Positions 36,293-49,640 of a stretch of 64,000 nucleotides of DNA are shown here, in pieces. Both the position numbers and the translations under genes were made by a program. The stretch is from Dioscorea cayenensis subsp. rotundata (lineage: Eukaryota; Streptophyta; Magnoliopsida; Dioscoreales; Dioscoreaceae), in NCBI RefSeq assembly GCF_009730915.1, contig NC_052475.1:21882285-21946284 (forward strand). The letters run 5' to 3'. Position 1 is the first letter of the stretch; each line of letters starts with the position of its first letter. Under the pieces are notes generated by a model. It saw only the letters and a list, made by a program, of their open reading frames with translations, was not told the origin of the DNA and searched no databases.

Positions 36293-39200
36293 ATGTCCCA
36301 AATCTCCAGTCTTCGTTTCCTCTCTTCCAACCCTCTCTTCAAATCCTCCTTCACTTCCACCATCTTCCTTGATAAACCTAGATCTTTGTTGAAACCCTAC
36401 TCCCCTTTCACTGTTCTCGCCTGCAGAAAGCCTCATCGAAGCAGAAGCGGCGGGGGTGGTGGCCGTGGAGGCTGGATTTTCCCGCAGAGGAGGAGTAGCG
36501 GCGGGAGTGGTACTCTGAGGGAGAAGAAGGTTGAGATGGAGAAGGAGTTTGGGTTTAATAAGAGACGGGCTGAAGGGAGGGACAAGAGCGGCAAGCCTAA
36601 GACCCTTCAGCTTAAGATGAGGAAGCTCAACCCCGTCAGCACCATTTGTTATGTCCAGGTGAGGAGCTATTGGGTTTTCAGGATGTGTCTTGTGTGTGTG
36701 TGCTTTGTCTTCTGTAAAATTTGGATTTTGGTTTGTGGCTTTTGAATGCTGTAGCTGCTTTGAGACATTGCTTGGTTTTCTTGGATTTTGCGTTGTTTCA
36801 AAGTCTTTTTTTTTAGCCTTTGTTCTTCATATTGGGAGAATTGTATTTATACTTTTTTTTTTTCACTTCCATGATGTACACTAGTAAATTTGAATTTCAA
36901 GTATAAATTTTCACGCATTTTTCGAGGAACGAGTTCATGTATGAGTTTCTTTGTTATTGTTTAATAATCGTGTAATCCGTAGCTCCTTGGAATTGTGTCT
37001 GATTTGTTTCAACTACCTTTTTTTATGCAGATTTTGGGGACCGGAATGGACACGCAAGATACTTCACCATCAGTTTTGCTCTTCTTTGACAAGCAAAGAT
37101 TTATATTTAATACAGGAGAGGTACGGTTTTTCCATTCACCTAATTGTTTCGAACAAACATTGATCTGCCTGTTTTTAATTTCTGAGTAAACAGTTTCATA
37201 TCCATTCTGGTGAGCTATGGCACAATTTATATCATGAATTGTGGATGCTCTTTCAATTTATTTTGAACTTCAGCATATGCATTGCTGATTAAGTGGGCTG
37301 CTCACCTTTTTCCTCTGCCTAAATGCAACCTCGCTGAATGAGTTCTTCTTCTTGCTTCAGGGATTGCAGCGCTTCTGTACTGAACACAAAATTAAGTTAT
37401 CTAAGGTATTCTATTTGGAAACTAAGCCACTTTCTCTTTGTTGCACATTAATGTATCGTTCCCTGCCTTAATCATACATCGGCCCAGTTTTATTCCTTTA
37501 CTATCATCACTTTGTTTCTTGGACCTCCTTGACTTTATGGTTTTTCAGATAAAAAAGTTGCTTCTTAACTACCGTGAAAGTTTAGCGCTTAATTGCGTGT
37601 GTGCGTATGTTTGTGTGTTACAATCATCATTTTTTAGAATTTTAGCAGAGAGAATATGATTTGAACATATCTTGATTGATCTATCATTTATATCCAGATT
37701 GATCACATGTTTCTTACTCGTGTTTGTTCCGAAACAGCTGGTGGACTTCCAGGTATATGCATTATTTCTGTTTGAATTTCCATTTTCACTGTGCACCCCA
37801 TGCATACGCATAAATGAAGCAATGATAGTAATTCAAACAATGTTTCATTATTCTGATTGACCATACAAAGGGCAATGTTAGTACTTTTGGTTAATAATTG
37901 AGAAACTTGTCCATAAAGCCCATTTGTTATTACAGGTCTTCTACTGAGCTTAGCGGGCATGGGGGAGGAGGGAATGTCAGTAAGTGGACATTTGATCTTT
38001 ACACCCTTTCTGAGTGGTCCAGTGAAAACTAGTTCTCATACACTCTGGCTGTTGTCTTGCCTGTCCTTATAGGTTAACATATGGGGTCCATCTGATCTTA
38101 ATTATTTGGTTGACGCAATGAAATCATTCATTCCCAATGCTGCTATGGTTCACACACATAGCTTTGGAGCAATGGAAAATAGTGATCATACGACATTTTC
38201 AAATTCTGAAGCTGGAAAGCATACAGATCCTATTGTTCTTATTGATGATGAGGTGGTTCGGATATCAGCTATTTTGTTAAGGCCACGTAATAGTGGAAAA
38301 TTGACAGATGTCATGAATGAGTCCAATGTATCACTTTTGACTTCTTTGGCTAGAGAACATAACACAGATCAAATACATGATCCTCTTGTCCAATGTTCAG
38401 ACAACATCCTTATTAAAAAGGAATCACCCTTAAAGCCTGGTGATATTGCTGTACTATATGCCTGTGAATTACCTGAAATCAAGGGAAAGTTTGATCCTGA
38501 TAAAGCTGCATCCCTTGGGTTGAAACCTGGACCAAAGTACCGAGAATTGCAATTGGGGAATTCAGTTATGTCTGACCGTCTTAACATTATGGTATGTAAG
38601 TTGGGAGCTCTGATCTGTTGGAAGCTTTCATTTCTATAGAAACTTATTTATCTCACACTTTTTTTTTCTTAATTTTGTTGGTGATTTATTTGCATAATAT
38701 GGGCTGATATGCCTATTAGTTGCACCATCTTGATTATTTTGGTTTCTCATAGTTACCTTTTGCCACGTCTTCTTTTGCCATGTAGCAGTGTATCATATAC
38801 TATTGTATAATTACCCTTATTGCTTTGGGTTGTGCAAAGCACCGTTGTCTAGGTGACAAAGGTATTCCTTATTTGCACCCAGTAGACAACTTGATGATAT
38901 TTTCATTTTTTTTTAACATTGTCCAGGTTCATCCAAGTGATGTTCTTGGTCCTTCATCACCTGGCCCTATTATACTCCTTGTGGACTGCCCTAGTGGGGT
39001 TCATATTCCAGATCTTTTGTCTGCAGAATCTCTTAAATGCTATTACGTGGATTCTGTTGACCAGCAAAGAGAGTGTACAAAAACTGTTAATTGTATAATT
39101 CACTTGGGTCCAGCTTCTGTAACAAAGAGGTTAGAGTACCAGAAATGGATGGAAAGGTTTGCCCATGCGCAACACATCATGGCAGGACATGAAATGTGAG

Positions 39201-39562
39201 GTTTGTTACATATTATTTATCCTTGTTCTGTTCTCTAAAATATTATTTAACATCAGCAGTTCCTTTTTTCGGATATCCTGCTTGTATGATGGTTGCTTCT
39301 TTGGAATGTGCTTGTCTATTTCAGTTTGCAAAAGAAGTTTTTATGCCTTCCTGATATGATTTACTAGTACTTTGTGAAAACATTAGGTATGTGCATTCCA
39401 GTTGCCTTCACTGGATGGTAAGATAATCTCTCTCTCTCTCTCTCTCTCGTCTTATTTACTTGTTCACAAATTTTTTGTGATCAAGAAAATTATTAGTTGT
39501 CATATTTAAGTTTCATGAAAACATTAGGTATGTGCATTCCAGTTACCTTCACTGGATGGTAA

Positions 39563-39600
<38 letters not shown>

Positions 39601-42600
39601 TTATTTACTTGTTCACAAATTTTTTGTGATCAAGAAAATTATTAGTTGTCATATTTAAGTTTCATGAATTTTTCCCCTCATAAAACAGTAATTTATTGTT
39701 AGAACAAAACCAACTCCTTCATTACCATCTATATATGCTATAAAGGAGCAAAGGAAATTGCTGTTTGTTTTGTATTGCATGTAGAAGTGCCTTTGCAACA
39801 TTTAGAGTCAAACACATGCTTGTCTATGAATAATCTTTACGGAGTTCCTGCTGGAAGTGCTTTCAATATAAGAAAAATTAAAAAGTTTATTTTAGGAGAA
39901 CCTGCAAAAGCTAGTTTCTCTTTGCTCATATGGCTCTCTTTCATACCAATGGAAAGTTTATTTCTTCTCTTTTCTTAGTCTAGAGGCTTAAATATTTTAT
40001 GTTTTTTTAGTATTCACAAAGTCAAATTGGTGTACTTGTAAGTGTAGAACTATTTGTATATTTGCTGTGATGAATTTTGTCAAATAAACAGTGAAACACA
40101 ACTGGAAGGAATGAAGTTCTGAAATCCTTTCCTTATTCGAATTGCATGATTTTCATTTACTGTAGGCATAATAGTACACACAACATAGTTCATTAACTTT
40201 CCATTGTTATGAAAAAGAATTCACAAGGATTGTTGTAATAATGCTACAAAATTCAGTAAGATCCTTTTACAAAATTACCTGATTGATGGATAGCTGCAAG
40301 TTGGACCTAATAACTAGATAATTCCAATGCATTATTGGATATTGTTCAATTAGGTGAATAGAGTGTAATTGTGTAAACTTGTATATGTTACATAGAATGT
40401 GATTCCTGTTAGTAAATTATTCTCTTTCTGCTTCCCTGTACTTTTTTTAGGATATAAAAGTTAGGATTATTATAGCCAGCTTTCTGTGAAGTTTTGATTT
40501 TCATAAGTTCATTCTCTTTGTTACTTATTGGGATTTTTCAAATAAGATGTTTGTTTTTCATCAATGGGTGCATCTTTAGGCTTATTTTTTGTAACAGGAA
40601 AAATGTGGAAATCCCTATTCTGAGGTCAAGCGCCAGGATTTCATCACGGCTTAACTATTTGTGCCCTCAGCTCTTCCCTGCACCAAGTCTTCAGTCTCTG
40701 CATATTAATGGCCAATCTTTGAAACTGGATGGTTCGTGTGAGGTAAATTGACAAATGAATTGCTCAATTTCTGTTTGACCTTGCTGGTTATGGTATGTTA
40801 TGGAGCATGGCATTTTCTTTCAGGCCTCTTCATCAAGTATCTGTGAAAACATTTCTGCTGAAAATCTTTTGAAGGTATGATATCAATGTTCAGGCTTATA
40901 GCAAAAATGTTTGCTTGTACACTCTGGCGTTAACTGTTGCTTTAAATTTAATCATAATATCAAGTCTCTACCCAAATGTGATAATATTTCAGTTAAAACA
41001 AGTTTCATGCAACAAATTATCTCCAGGTTGCTCGTGTGTGTCTGTTTGGCAACCTGCTGTGTGGTATAGTTCACACTTGAGAATGCTAAAGTTGCCACTG
41101 CTGTTCCTGGAAGTTAAATGCTAGAACATTCCCAGCTCTTCACTGCAGTACTAAGTGATGTTAATGGATATATTCTAGATCCATTCATCAATTCTTCTAT
41201 TCTTTGATATGTGGGGAGCTTTCTAAAATTACTTCCTACCTAAGATGTTTTGAAGCTATTATTCACTTCTTAAGAAAGCATCTGAACATGCTCAAATTCA
41301 ATTAGTTCTGAGGCAGAAAACTGGGAATTATTTCTAAATTTCACAATCACTTTGACTCTATCATGTCTGAATATATTATCTTTGATTTTATATTTTCTTT
41401 TTAGGCGCATTACTAGACTTATGATCAGTTGGGAAACCAGCATTTCTCCAACAAATAAATGTAGTGTGCCTGTTTGGATTTCCAAAGTGGGGGATTGTCT
41501 TGGTAAATGTGTATAGAGATTGAATTCAAATTCTTTAGTTTGCCTCTGGCAGAAGACTCATAAGCAACTGAATTCAAACTTTAGTCATGCTGAGAAAGTT
41601 GGTTGCATCGTAGCAGTGGGAAATTTTGTCACTATAAAAAAAAGTATCTTTTAAGTGCTAGTTGGAGTTCACATGTGAGGGAAGGATTATGAGCATAAAC
41701 GTGCTTATTTCTCCTGTGTTTATGCTTCTGTTTTCTAAATTTTCTTTTATTCTTAGAGCAATAAGTGATGTGAAATTTAATCTGTATTTTCTCCTTGTTT
41801 CACATTTCAGTTCCATTTACGTCCTTATGCTCAGCTGGGGTTGGACAGATCTGCTATCCCAAGCTCGCTTAAAACTACAGAGGTTGTCAATGAGCTTCTT
41901 TCAGAAATTCCTGAAATTGTTGATATTTCTACTCATGTTAGTCAGCTTTGGCATGGTAATTTAGAAGAAAATCATGATGCGCTGCCAAAAGATCATATAG
42001 ATATGGTGGAAGAACCATGGATAAGGGAAAGTGCATGTGTTCCCAGCGAAAATATGGGAGAACAAATGGCAGCAGCATCTAGAAATGATTTTAGCTGTCC
42101 TAAGGGGAGTTGGGAAAACAAAGTTGAACATAGTTCTGAGGTTCCTGCTTGTTTGAATAATATATCAAGGGAAGACATGGAAATCATCCTTCTGGGGACA
42201 GGTTCTTCCCAACCATCCAAATATCGCAATGTCAGTTCTATTTTTATCAATCTTTTCTCAAGAGGAAGTTTACTTCTGGATTGTGGTGAAGGAACTTTGG
42301 CACAGCTGAAGAGAAGGTTATCTTTCAACTACCTTGCTTCGTCTGCTGTTTCTCTTGGGTTTCTGAAGTTTTAGTTGTGTTTGTACAGGTTTGGTGTTAA
42401 GGGTGCTGATGATGCTGTGAAGAGCTTAAAATTCATATGGATTTCCCACATTCATGCAGATCATCATGCTGGTATTGCTAGGGTACTTTCCCTGCGATGT
42501 CAGTTATTAAAGGATGTACCTCATGAACCCCTGCTTGTGATTGGACCAAGGCCACTAAAACAATTTCTGAATGCTTATTCCAGACTTGAAGATCTTGATG

Positions 42601-44435
42601 TGCAGTTTTTAGATTGCAGGCACACGACAGAGGAATCGCTGGAGTCTCTTAATTTGGTTCGTAATTCAGGTAAAGACTGTTCACCTGAATATGCAGACAA
42701 AGATTATGTAGGTGAGAAAAATGAGTTTCCTAGATCCCAAAAATTAAAGTCAACTTTGTTTAGTCAAAGTGGAAAAATGCAAAGCTTTTGGAAGAGACAT
42801 GGAAGCCCAGTTGATACCACCACAGTTCTGCCACAACTAATGAACCTGAAGCATGTTCTCAAGGAAGCTGGTCTGGAAACATCATACAGTGTACCTGTTG
42901 TGCACTGCCCACATGCATTTGGTATTGTTCTTAAAGCTGCTGTGAGAATAAATAACATGGGAAAAAGTATACCTGGCTGGAAGTTTGTCTATTCAGGTGA
43001 TACCAGGCCTTGCCAAGCGTTGATAGATGCATCCCATGATGCAACAGTTCTCATACACGAGGTTAGTAATTATTGATTTTCTTGTATATCTGGTTCCCAC
43101 AGTAATCTTTGTTGTGTGCAGTCTATGCTTGGATTTATGAGCTTTAATTTTTAATTGATAGAGCCTTGAGCAGCAAACAAAATCTTTAACCCTTTAAAGC
43201 TTAACATTTCAAAGAAAATATGAAGGGGTCGAAAGATTTGAGTGGTTAAAAAATGATCTATGTTCTTGTGATTTTATTTAAAATTTGAACTTTACTTTTA
43301 GACTTTCATATGATAGATAAAAAACGCCTAGATGTTATTAACATAGCAATAAAGAGCAAACATATTAGACTTTGTGGTGAATGTGGCACAATATTAAAGT
43401 TTGCTTTATTATGATGTGATGGATATCTTGACCAATTTTAGGCTTAGCATTACTATGCCATCTTTAATATATTAAAGTTAATTATGTGATCAATATTGCC
43501 ATAACATCAGAAGACTTTCAGCTCTGCCATCTTTTAGGCCATCTTCAAACTCATGTTATTGTATCTTATCCAATATTAGCGAGGCTCTTTAGTATACCAT
43601 AAAGGTTGTGTATGTTAAAGCCCTAGAAATTTGTGAAACTGTTCGTAACAATTAGTCTCACTTATTTTAAGAGGCCCAGAGGGGGATAGATTTGACAAAG
43701 CCCACCTGATACTAATTGGTCAGAACACCTTATAACTGATATTTTCAAAAGTTCTATGCATCCGTCCATTGTTTGAACATCATTACTCTATTTAATGAAC
43801 ATATGTCATGCTAGTTTTTTGCTGTCAAATAAAGGTTTGCTGAGAACAAGTTGTAATTGTATCAGACATATTTGTTATTTTGTTCCATGTTAAGGTCCAT
43901 GAAAGGGATCAAGCAAGCCTTACAGGGATCACAATGCTGTGCAACTTGTGGGTTATTTTTACTTCTTTGTCGTTGCAAATGCTTCAAGTGGCTTAGCATA
44001 TACTTGTCCCCAAAATTCTTGTTGAGAATTCTTCATGAGAATGCATCATTTTCTACCTATTTTATTTATGAGCTTAAAAAAAATGAGAAAGACATTTACC
44101 TACTGTCATTATTGGTACAGGCAACATTTGAGGACAACTTGGAGGATGAAGCAATTGCAAAGAACCATAGTACAACAAAAGAAGCTATCAAGGTCGGCAC
44201 GTCTGCTGGTGCGTACAGAGTGATCCTCACACATTTTAGCCAAAGGTACCCCAAATTTCCTGTCTTTGATGAGAGACACATGCGCAACACATGCATCGCT
44301 TTCGACTTGATGAGTGTTAATGTGGCCGACTTGCCTGTTCTACCAAAGGTCCTTCCTTACCTCAAAGTTTTATTCAGAAATGAAATGATACTTGATGAGC
44401 AGGATGATGCTGTCGAGTTGGCATCGCAGCAATAG
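36293..44435 (+). CDS. tRNase Z, long form (ELAC2-type 3' tRNA endonuclease)
   Basis: Twelve exons: 36293-36658, 37031-37120, 37361-37405, 37698-37752, 37936-37979, 38073-38591, 38927-39195, 40598-40742, 40824-40874, 41811-42316, 42389-43061 and 44121-44435. They total 3078 nt, 1025 residues, a little longer than most long-form plant tRNase Z proteins. The enzyme removes the 3' trailer of pre-tRNAs. The N-terminal half is the inactive metallo-beta-lactamase-like lobe ([36 protein letters not shown]). The C-terminal lobe carries the active site: [12 protein letters not shown] near 657, the zinc motif SHIHADHH near 716-723, [23 protein letters not shown] and LTHFSQRYP. The first 50 residues are rich in Ser, Arg and Lys with almost no acid, fitting a mitochondrial or dual organelle targeting peptide, as in TRZ3/TRZ4. 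A Gly/Arg-rich stretch follows at 50-73. Met82 could give a shorter non-targeted form. No catalytic residue is missing. Confidence 0.95.
39375..39665. repeat. About 141-bp tandem duplication containing a (CT)n microsatellite, tRNase Z intron 7
   Basis: Unit 1 starts at 39375 and unit 2 at 39516; both open with TGAAAACATTAGGTATGTGC. They are nearly identical, differing by one GTTGCC/GTTACC base, a CGTC/CATC base and the length of the internal (CT)n run (about 39428-39448 versus 39569-39597). They lie within the 1.4-kb intron between exons 7 and 8. Confidence 0.95.
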
Positions 44436-44499
44436 TTTAAGACATTCTACCTTGATAATTCTTCTTGAGTCAAAAACTTCATGATTAATTAATCATCTC

Positions 44500-44505
44500 A
44501 ATAAA
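44500..44505 (+). terminator. Candidate poly(A) signal of the tRNase Z gene
   Basis: AATAAA occurs 65 bp after the stop codon in a T-rich context that fits a plant near-upstream element. The cleavage site cannot be placed from sequence alone. Confidence 0.4.
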
Positions 44506-46023
44506 TTACAATTGTTAGATAGCCTAGATTTGAGCTTCCTAGTGTTTTTTTTTTTTCAATCTAATGCCAATGGAGGCTTATTATCCAATTGTTCTTCAAG
44601 AGTTAAAGACTGTTTTCAAAGTTCAATTCATAGTGATTGTGACACAGGAGACTTAATTCACTTTGTGAGTTGCAATCAATCTTTTTTTTGTTTTTGTTTT
44701 CAGCAGTAGTTTCAGATGATGTTATCTGGTGAAATTTTTCGTTGGATGTCAAATCTGCTTGTTTTCAGATTTAATTTTTGTGTTTTTTTTCATGTATAGC
44801 TAAAATTAATATCATTATATTTTGAGGGTTGAAATGAGTGATGACCAGAATTATTGTCATTGCATAAAGAAAATTAATAAATGAAGAAAATGATGTATAC
44901 TTTCCCATGTTAATTAGTTTCATGCACTAATCTTAATGTTTACATGTTTTTTTGTTTTTTTGGGGAAAAAAACAGAGCTTAAAATCATACTGTTGTAATA
45001 TATCAATTTCATTTACTAGCCTGCCTCCAAAACAATATCCAAAATAAATAAATAACAGGGATTGATGGTAAACCCTAATCATGGCAATGAAAAATCTCAC
45101 AAATTAATAAAAACTCTCAAATATAACAATGATAACATGGTAAACTTACATAAACTGCTCAAAAACAACAACAGTAATGCCATTTTGAGATTACCTAAAA
45201 TAAATGACTCTTTTTTCCTTGAAAGTCAAATCAAAGGTCCATTTTTTAGATAGTTATATCCAATTAACACCAAGACTTACATTTTAATTTTGTTCCCATC
45301 TATATTTTAATGTTTATTTTATATTAGATAAAATTATGAATTTATCATCACTTGGCCTTTGGCATTGGATCCGTTATGTTAATGTATTAACTCTATATTT
45401 ATATACGAAATTTATCAATATTTTATATAAAAAAAATCATTAATTTAGACACAAACCCCAAAGATCATATACTTTGTTATAAACACATTTGGCATCTTTA
45501 ACCAATGTTCTAGCAATTTTTAAAATAGTTCATTAATTATCTCATTAATAAATAACACTACATTAAAACCAATATGATAATATGTAACACATGGTTTACC
45601 TGAGTCATTAGATAAACTGTTGAGTTTGACCCAAATCCTATGCCACTTTAATATAACATGATAAGTAAGACTAGTTTAGTTTGGTTTAGATTAGATCATA
45701 CATTTGACACATATACAGTAAATAAACGTAATTAAATGGAGAGAGTTATATATCTAAATCAATATAACATGTTTTGATTTTTTTTTTGTTCTAATAAATT
45801 TGTACTAGTCACTGCTCAGGGACAGATAAATATATATGAGAAATTGAGCTCTATAATATTTGTACCTTCCATTAATTTAAGCTATAATTCAAATTCGCCT
45901 TTTCAATGGAATAAATATTTTATGTAAAAAATTTGATAACAATAAATTAAACTGTAATTGATAACATGCATTGATTTGTGTTCATATGTTTGTATGGTGC
46001 CTCAACCTAAAAACCTTAATAAG

Positions 46024-46290
46024 TACTTCCTCCATTCTTTTTTATCTGTCGTAAACCCATGTTCTTTTTTTATCTGTCATTTTCTAATATCTAGAAGCAT
46101 TTATTATTTTTTCCAAAATTATTCTAACACTTTATTCAATTTTTTTCATGGAATTAAATATGAGAGAGAAATGTGAAGGTATAAATTAGGGGTAATTTTG
46201 AAAAGAGAAGAAACTTTTTATAAAAATGTGTGAAATAACTAAATTTATTAGTATGTGAAATTTGGTTATTCATGAGAGATAAAAATGATG
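46024..46290. mobile_element. Stowaway-like MITE, copy 2
   Basis: The left end reads CTTCCTCCATTCTTTTTTAT followed by CTGTC, and the right end contains GAGAGATAAAAATGATG. The interior shares the block TATGAGAGAGAAATGTGAAG, GGGGTAATTTTGAAAAGA and GTGAAATAACTAA with the element at 8050-8319, in the same orientation. The ends are more eroded than copy 1, and a short repeat of TTTTTATCTGTC occurs near the left end. Confidence 0.72.
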
Positions 46291-46520
46291 TTTGAACTGC
46301 AAAGGCCTTGTTTGTCAATATCATTATGGCATGTGAAGTACCAGATCTTTTATTTAAAATAAAAAATAAAAAAAAAGGTAGAAAAAGACTACTTGTCTCT
46401 GTGGGTGGCTCCTTTTCAAATGATTTAAACGTTTGCTTACACTCCACATTTCAAAATAATGAAATATCTTAAACAATTGCTTGTAAGTTGCAATCTTTGT
46501 AGGAAGTGGATAATTGCTCT

Positions 46521-46545
46521 TTATATATATATATATATATATATA
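46521..46545. repeat. (AT)n microsatellite
   Basis: An uninterrupted TA run of about 25 bp in the spacer upstream of the orphan membrane-protein gene. Confidence 0.9.
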
Positions 46546-48299
46546 ATTTTATTTGTTTATATATTTTTATAATTGAACATCAATTTATAAATTTTATAAA
46601 AATATAAATTATTTTTTTCTCAAAATGAATCAAGAGAAAAAAATAATAATATATGTTTAAAAAATACTTTTTTTATTTTAATTGCAAACAAAAATGATTT
46701 TTATTTTATTGAGAACTGAAATAACAATTACATGTTATTGAAATTTTTCAAATTTTTATGATAAAGCTTCTCTTCCTCTTATACAATTTAAATATCAAGT
46801 TAAATTATCTCAAGTTACACAAGATAAGAACACATATCTTCTGTTTTTTTAAGCTTTTACTTTAATAAATTTTAATTTTTATTATCTTAATTTTAAAATA
46901 ATTTTTATTAATAAATATAAAAACATTTATTCAAACCTAAATCAAACAAGTGTTAGTGTATATAAATCAGTTTCGAACTAGATTAACGAATCAAAGTGTT
47001 AATAATTTTTTATTTCGAAAAATAAGGGCAAGTTATGGGTTTGAATATTTAATTTTTGAGTTTGAAAAAAATGAAATAAAAATTTAATGTTGTGAGGATG
47101 GTACATAGCCAAACTGCCACTGTACTTTTTTTTAAAAAAAATATAATAATAATTTGGAAAATATGAGGATAAAATTAAAATGAGGGGAGTTTAACTGAAG
47201 GAGGTCGGATGCACAACCACCCAAACTTCACATTATTTTGTACACATTTGCATCGTGGTTCTTGTTGTGACTTGTGAGTGTCTACACTCAAAAATAAATA
47301 TGTCTGCCTATTACTATTTAATATTATTATAACCTTTTGCGTATTTAATCAAATCATCCATAGCTTTTTGGGACCAGTGCAACAGTCTATTTTGAATTTA
47401 ATTGTCAGAACTTTTAATGTAATTTATAGATATATATATATATATGCATTTAATTGTCAAAATATATATATATATATAGATAAATAATTTACTTTTGATA
47501 AATGCATATATACAATCTATGTCTGGCTAGTATGGAATTGGGCTAAAAACCATCTTTCATAGCTGCCATCGTTTATATATTTAAGATGAAATTGTGTTTT
47601 AAAAAATTATCTCTTGATTTCCCTATTGTAATTGAAAGTTATTTTAATTATTAAACTAAATTTTTTTTTTTTACAAAAAAAAAAAATTGTCAAAAGACTG
47701 ACAAATAAAATGATGCACCAATTATAATTGCTTATTAACTATTTAAAAATTTATTAATTCGGTCAAATATTATATAAAAAGATGAAAATTCACGTATATG
47801 ACCAAAAGATTTTCATAAATTAAATTAAATTAATAAATTTCTTACTATGTAATTTTAGGTGAAAAAAATACAACACCAAAGATCCACCAAACTTATTTAA
47901 ACAATATTATAAACAGTACTAAGATCCGTAAATATTAATAAACAGTGTTTTAGAGCATAATTTTGATATTATGTTTTGCCCGTCATTGTCTTATGACAAT
48001 GCCACTGGATTACCCACTTTCACCCATCTCTATATAGGCAAATAAAATGTATATGTAAAAAAAAAAAAAAACGTACATCTCTTAAAAGACAGACAATTAC
48101 AAATTTTCAGAGGTAGATGTGTAATTACACGAGGTTGCAAGGTCAAAACAAAGTGGGAAGGATGGTTATGCATCGGCAAAGGGCCCAACAATGAGGAGGA
48201 ACCGTATAGTTTGCTTTTTCTATTATTACCCTTCCCTTCTTTAAAATACAAATTATTCTTTGCAAACACTTGATCTTTTACTTTTATCCATAACATCAA

Positions 48300-49640
48300 A
48301 CCATCTCTGACGAGTTTGAGCTCCTCCCACCCTCCACAAGCACAGGAAATATGCGTATGTGAGTTTGCTATGCTACATCTACCATTCTGTGCTTCATTTC
48401 ATTCTTTTTTATCTTCTATTTATTGTGAATGATTAGTAGTTTGCATCATTGATTCCTTGCTCTGAGTTTTGTGGAGAGAATATGGGGAACTGGTGATAAG
48501 AAAAACAAGAAGGATGATTACTCTCTTGTTTTGATAATGTTAGTTTTAAGAGTTTGTATGTTGTTCTTGTTTAATTGGTTTTTTTGTTTTTTTTTTATAA
48601 GTTTGAATTATTTTCTTCTACTTTTTTTTTCAGTATCTTGATGTTGTGGATCTAATCAGTCTTTCTGATTTTTGCTTTGGACGGTGTTCTTGAAGAGAGA
48701 AGTTTTGGTAAGCTCTATATGTTCATTAACCAAAAAAATTATTGCCTTGAAATTTTCAACTCTGGGTTTCAAAACCATGAAAATTTATTAGTTATTATCT
48801 CTGTTTATCTCTGATTTTAGAGTTGTTTATTAAGGCTTCTGAAATTATCTGTTCAGATAAAAAGATTAATAACTTTTTGTGTTACTGATTCAGAACATAG
48901 GCAGCCATTTTTTAAGAATTAATGTAGTTTATCAATAAGTTTAGAAGTTGTATCATATTTTGAATCAAACTTTGGTTAGTGTGATTATTTAGATTCTTTA
49001 TGTGTAATTGGCTAGAAACTTTATGTGCCATTGCTCAGTTATAATATGATTAAGATATTGTATGGTGTTTTTATTGACCCTTATCCTTCATGTCACCTAT
49101 GAAGTTTCCTTTGCTAATGATGTAATGATGTTTCTTTTTTATATTTGAATACAACAAGCACTAACCGAAGATCTTAAACCCGGATGTACAGTCCGGATGA
49201 ACAGTATATGAAACCTTTTGCTTCCTTAGTACTTGGGAAAAAAATATGGTTGCATGTACAGTGTTTTGGAGTTTGTTCTGTGTTTCATGATTTCATTCTT
49301 GAAAATGTGTTCTTGTCTCCATGTTACCGATGTCTCTACAGTCTAGATAATACCAAGGCTCACTAAAAGATCAGACATTCAACTAGTTCTTTTTTTTTTT
49401 CTGTTGATTTTACTTATTTAATGCTTGGAAATTGAAAATGCATTTGCAAGTATCTGAGGAACTTGGCCTGTAATTCATGATTTCATTCTTGGACATTTGT
49501 TCTTGTTTCCATATTATCAATATCTGTAGATAATATCATAGCAATTTCATATTGCAGAATTAGAAGAATTTCTTTTGGCTGTTTGTTAATTTTGCAGGAT
49601 TTGGAAGAGTTTAAAACCTGATTTATCGACACCCGGAGTG
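48300..49640 (+). other. Probable 5' leader with intron(s) of the orphan membrane-protein gene
   Basis: A strong donor TTTTG|GTAAGC at 48707/48708 and an acceptor TTTTGCAG ending at 49597 suggest a leader intron, leaving 49598-49640 as the exon just before the start codon. Promoter sequence is presumably before about 48400. A 60-codon open frame near 49184 lies in this presumed intron and resembles nothing I know. Confidence 0.5.

Larger units (their letters stand above)
44436..48299. other. tRNase Z 3'UTR and long AT-rich intergenic spacer
   Basis: No gene could be supported. A candidate poly(A) signal AATAAA lies at 44500-44505. The rest is very AT-rich with a second Stowaway-like MITE (46024-46290) and (AT)n tracts near 46521-46545, 47429-47446 and 47460-47478. 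Short ORFs here are low-complexity and without family resemblance. Confidence 0.6.

Noticed and set aside
43857..44120. Long upstream extension of the last tRNase Z exon
   Set aside because: The AG at 44119-44120 joins in phase to the HE of exon 11, giving the conserved HEATFED; the upstream part is intron.
49184..49366. 60-codon frame upstream of the orphan membrane-protein gene
   Set aside because: It falls in the presumed leader intron between 48708 and 49597, and has no resemblance to known proteins.
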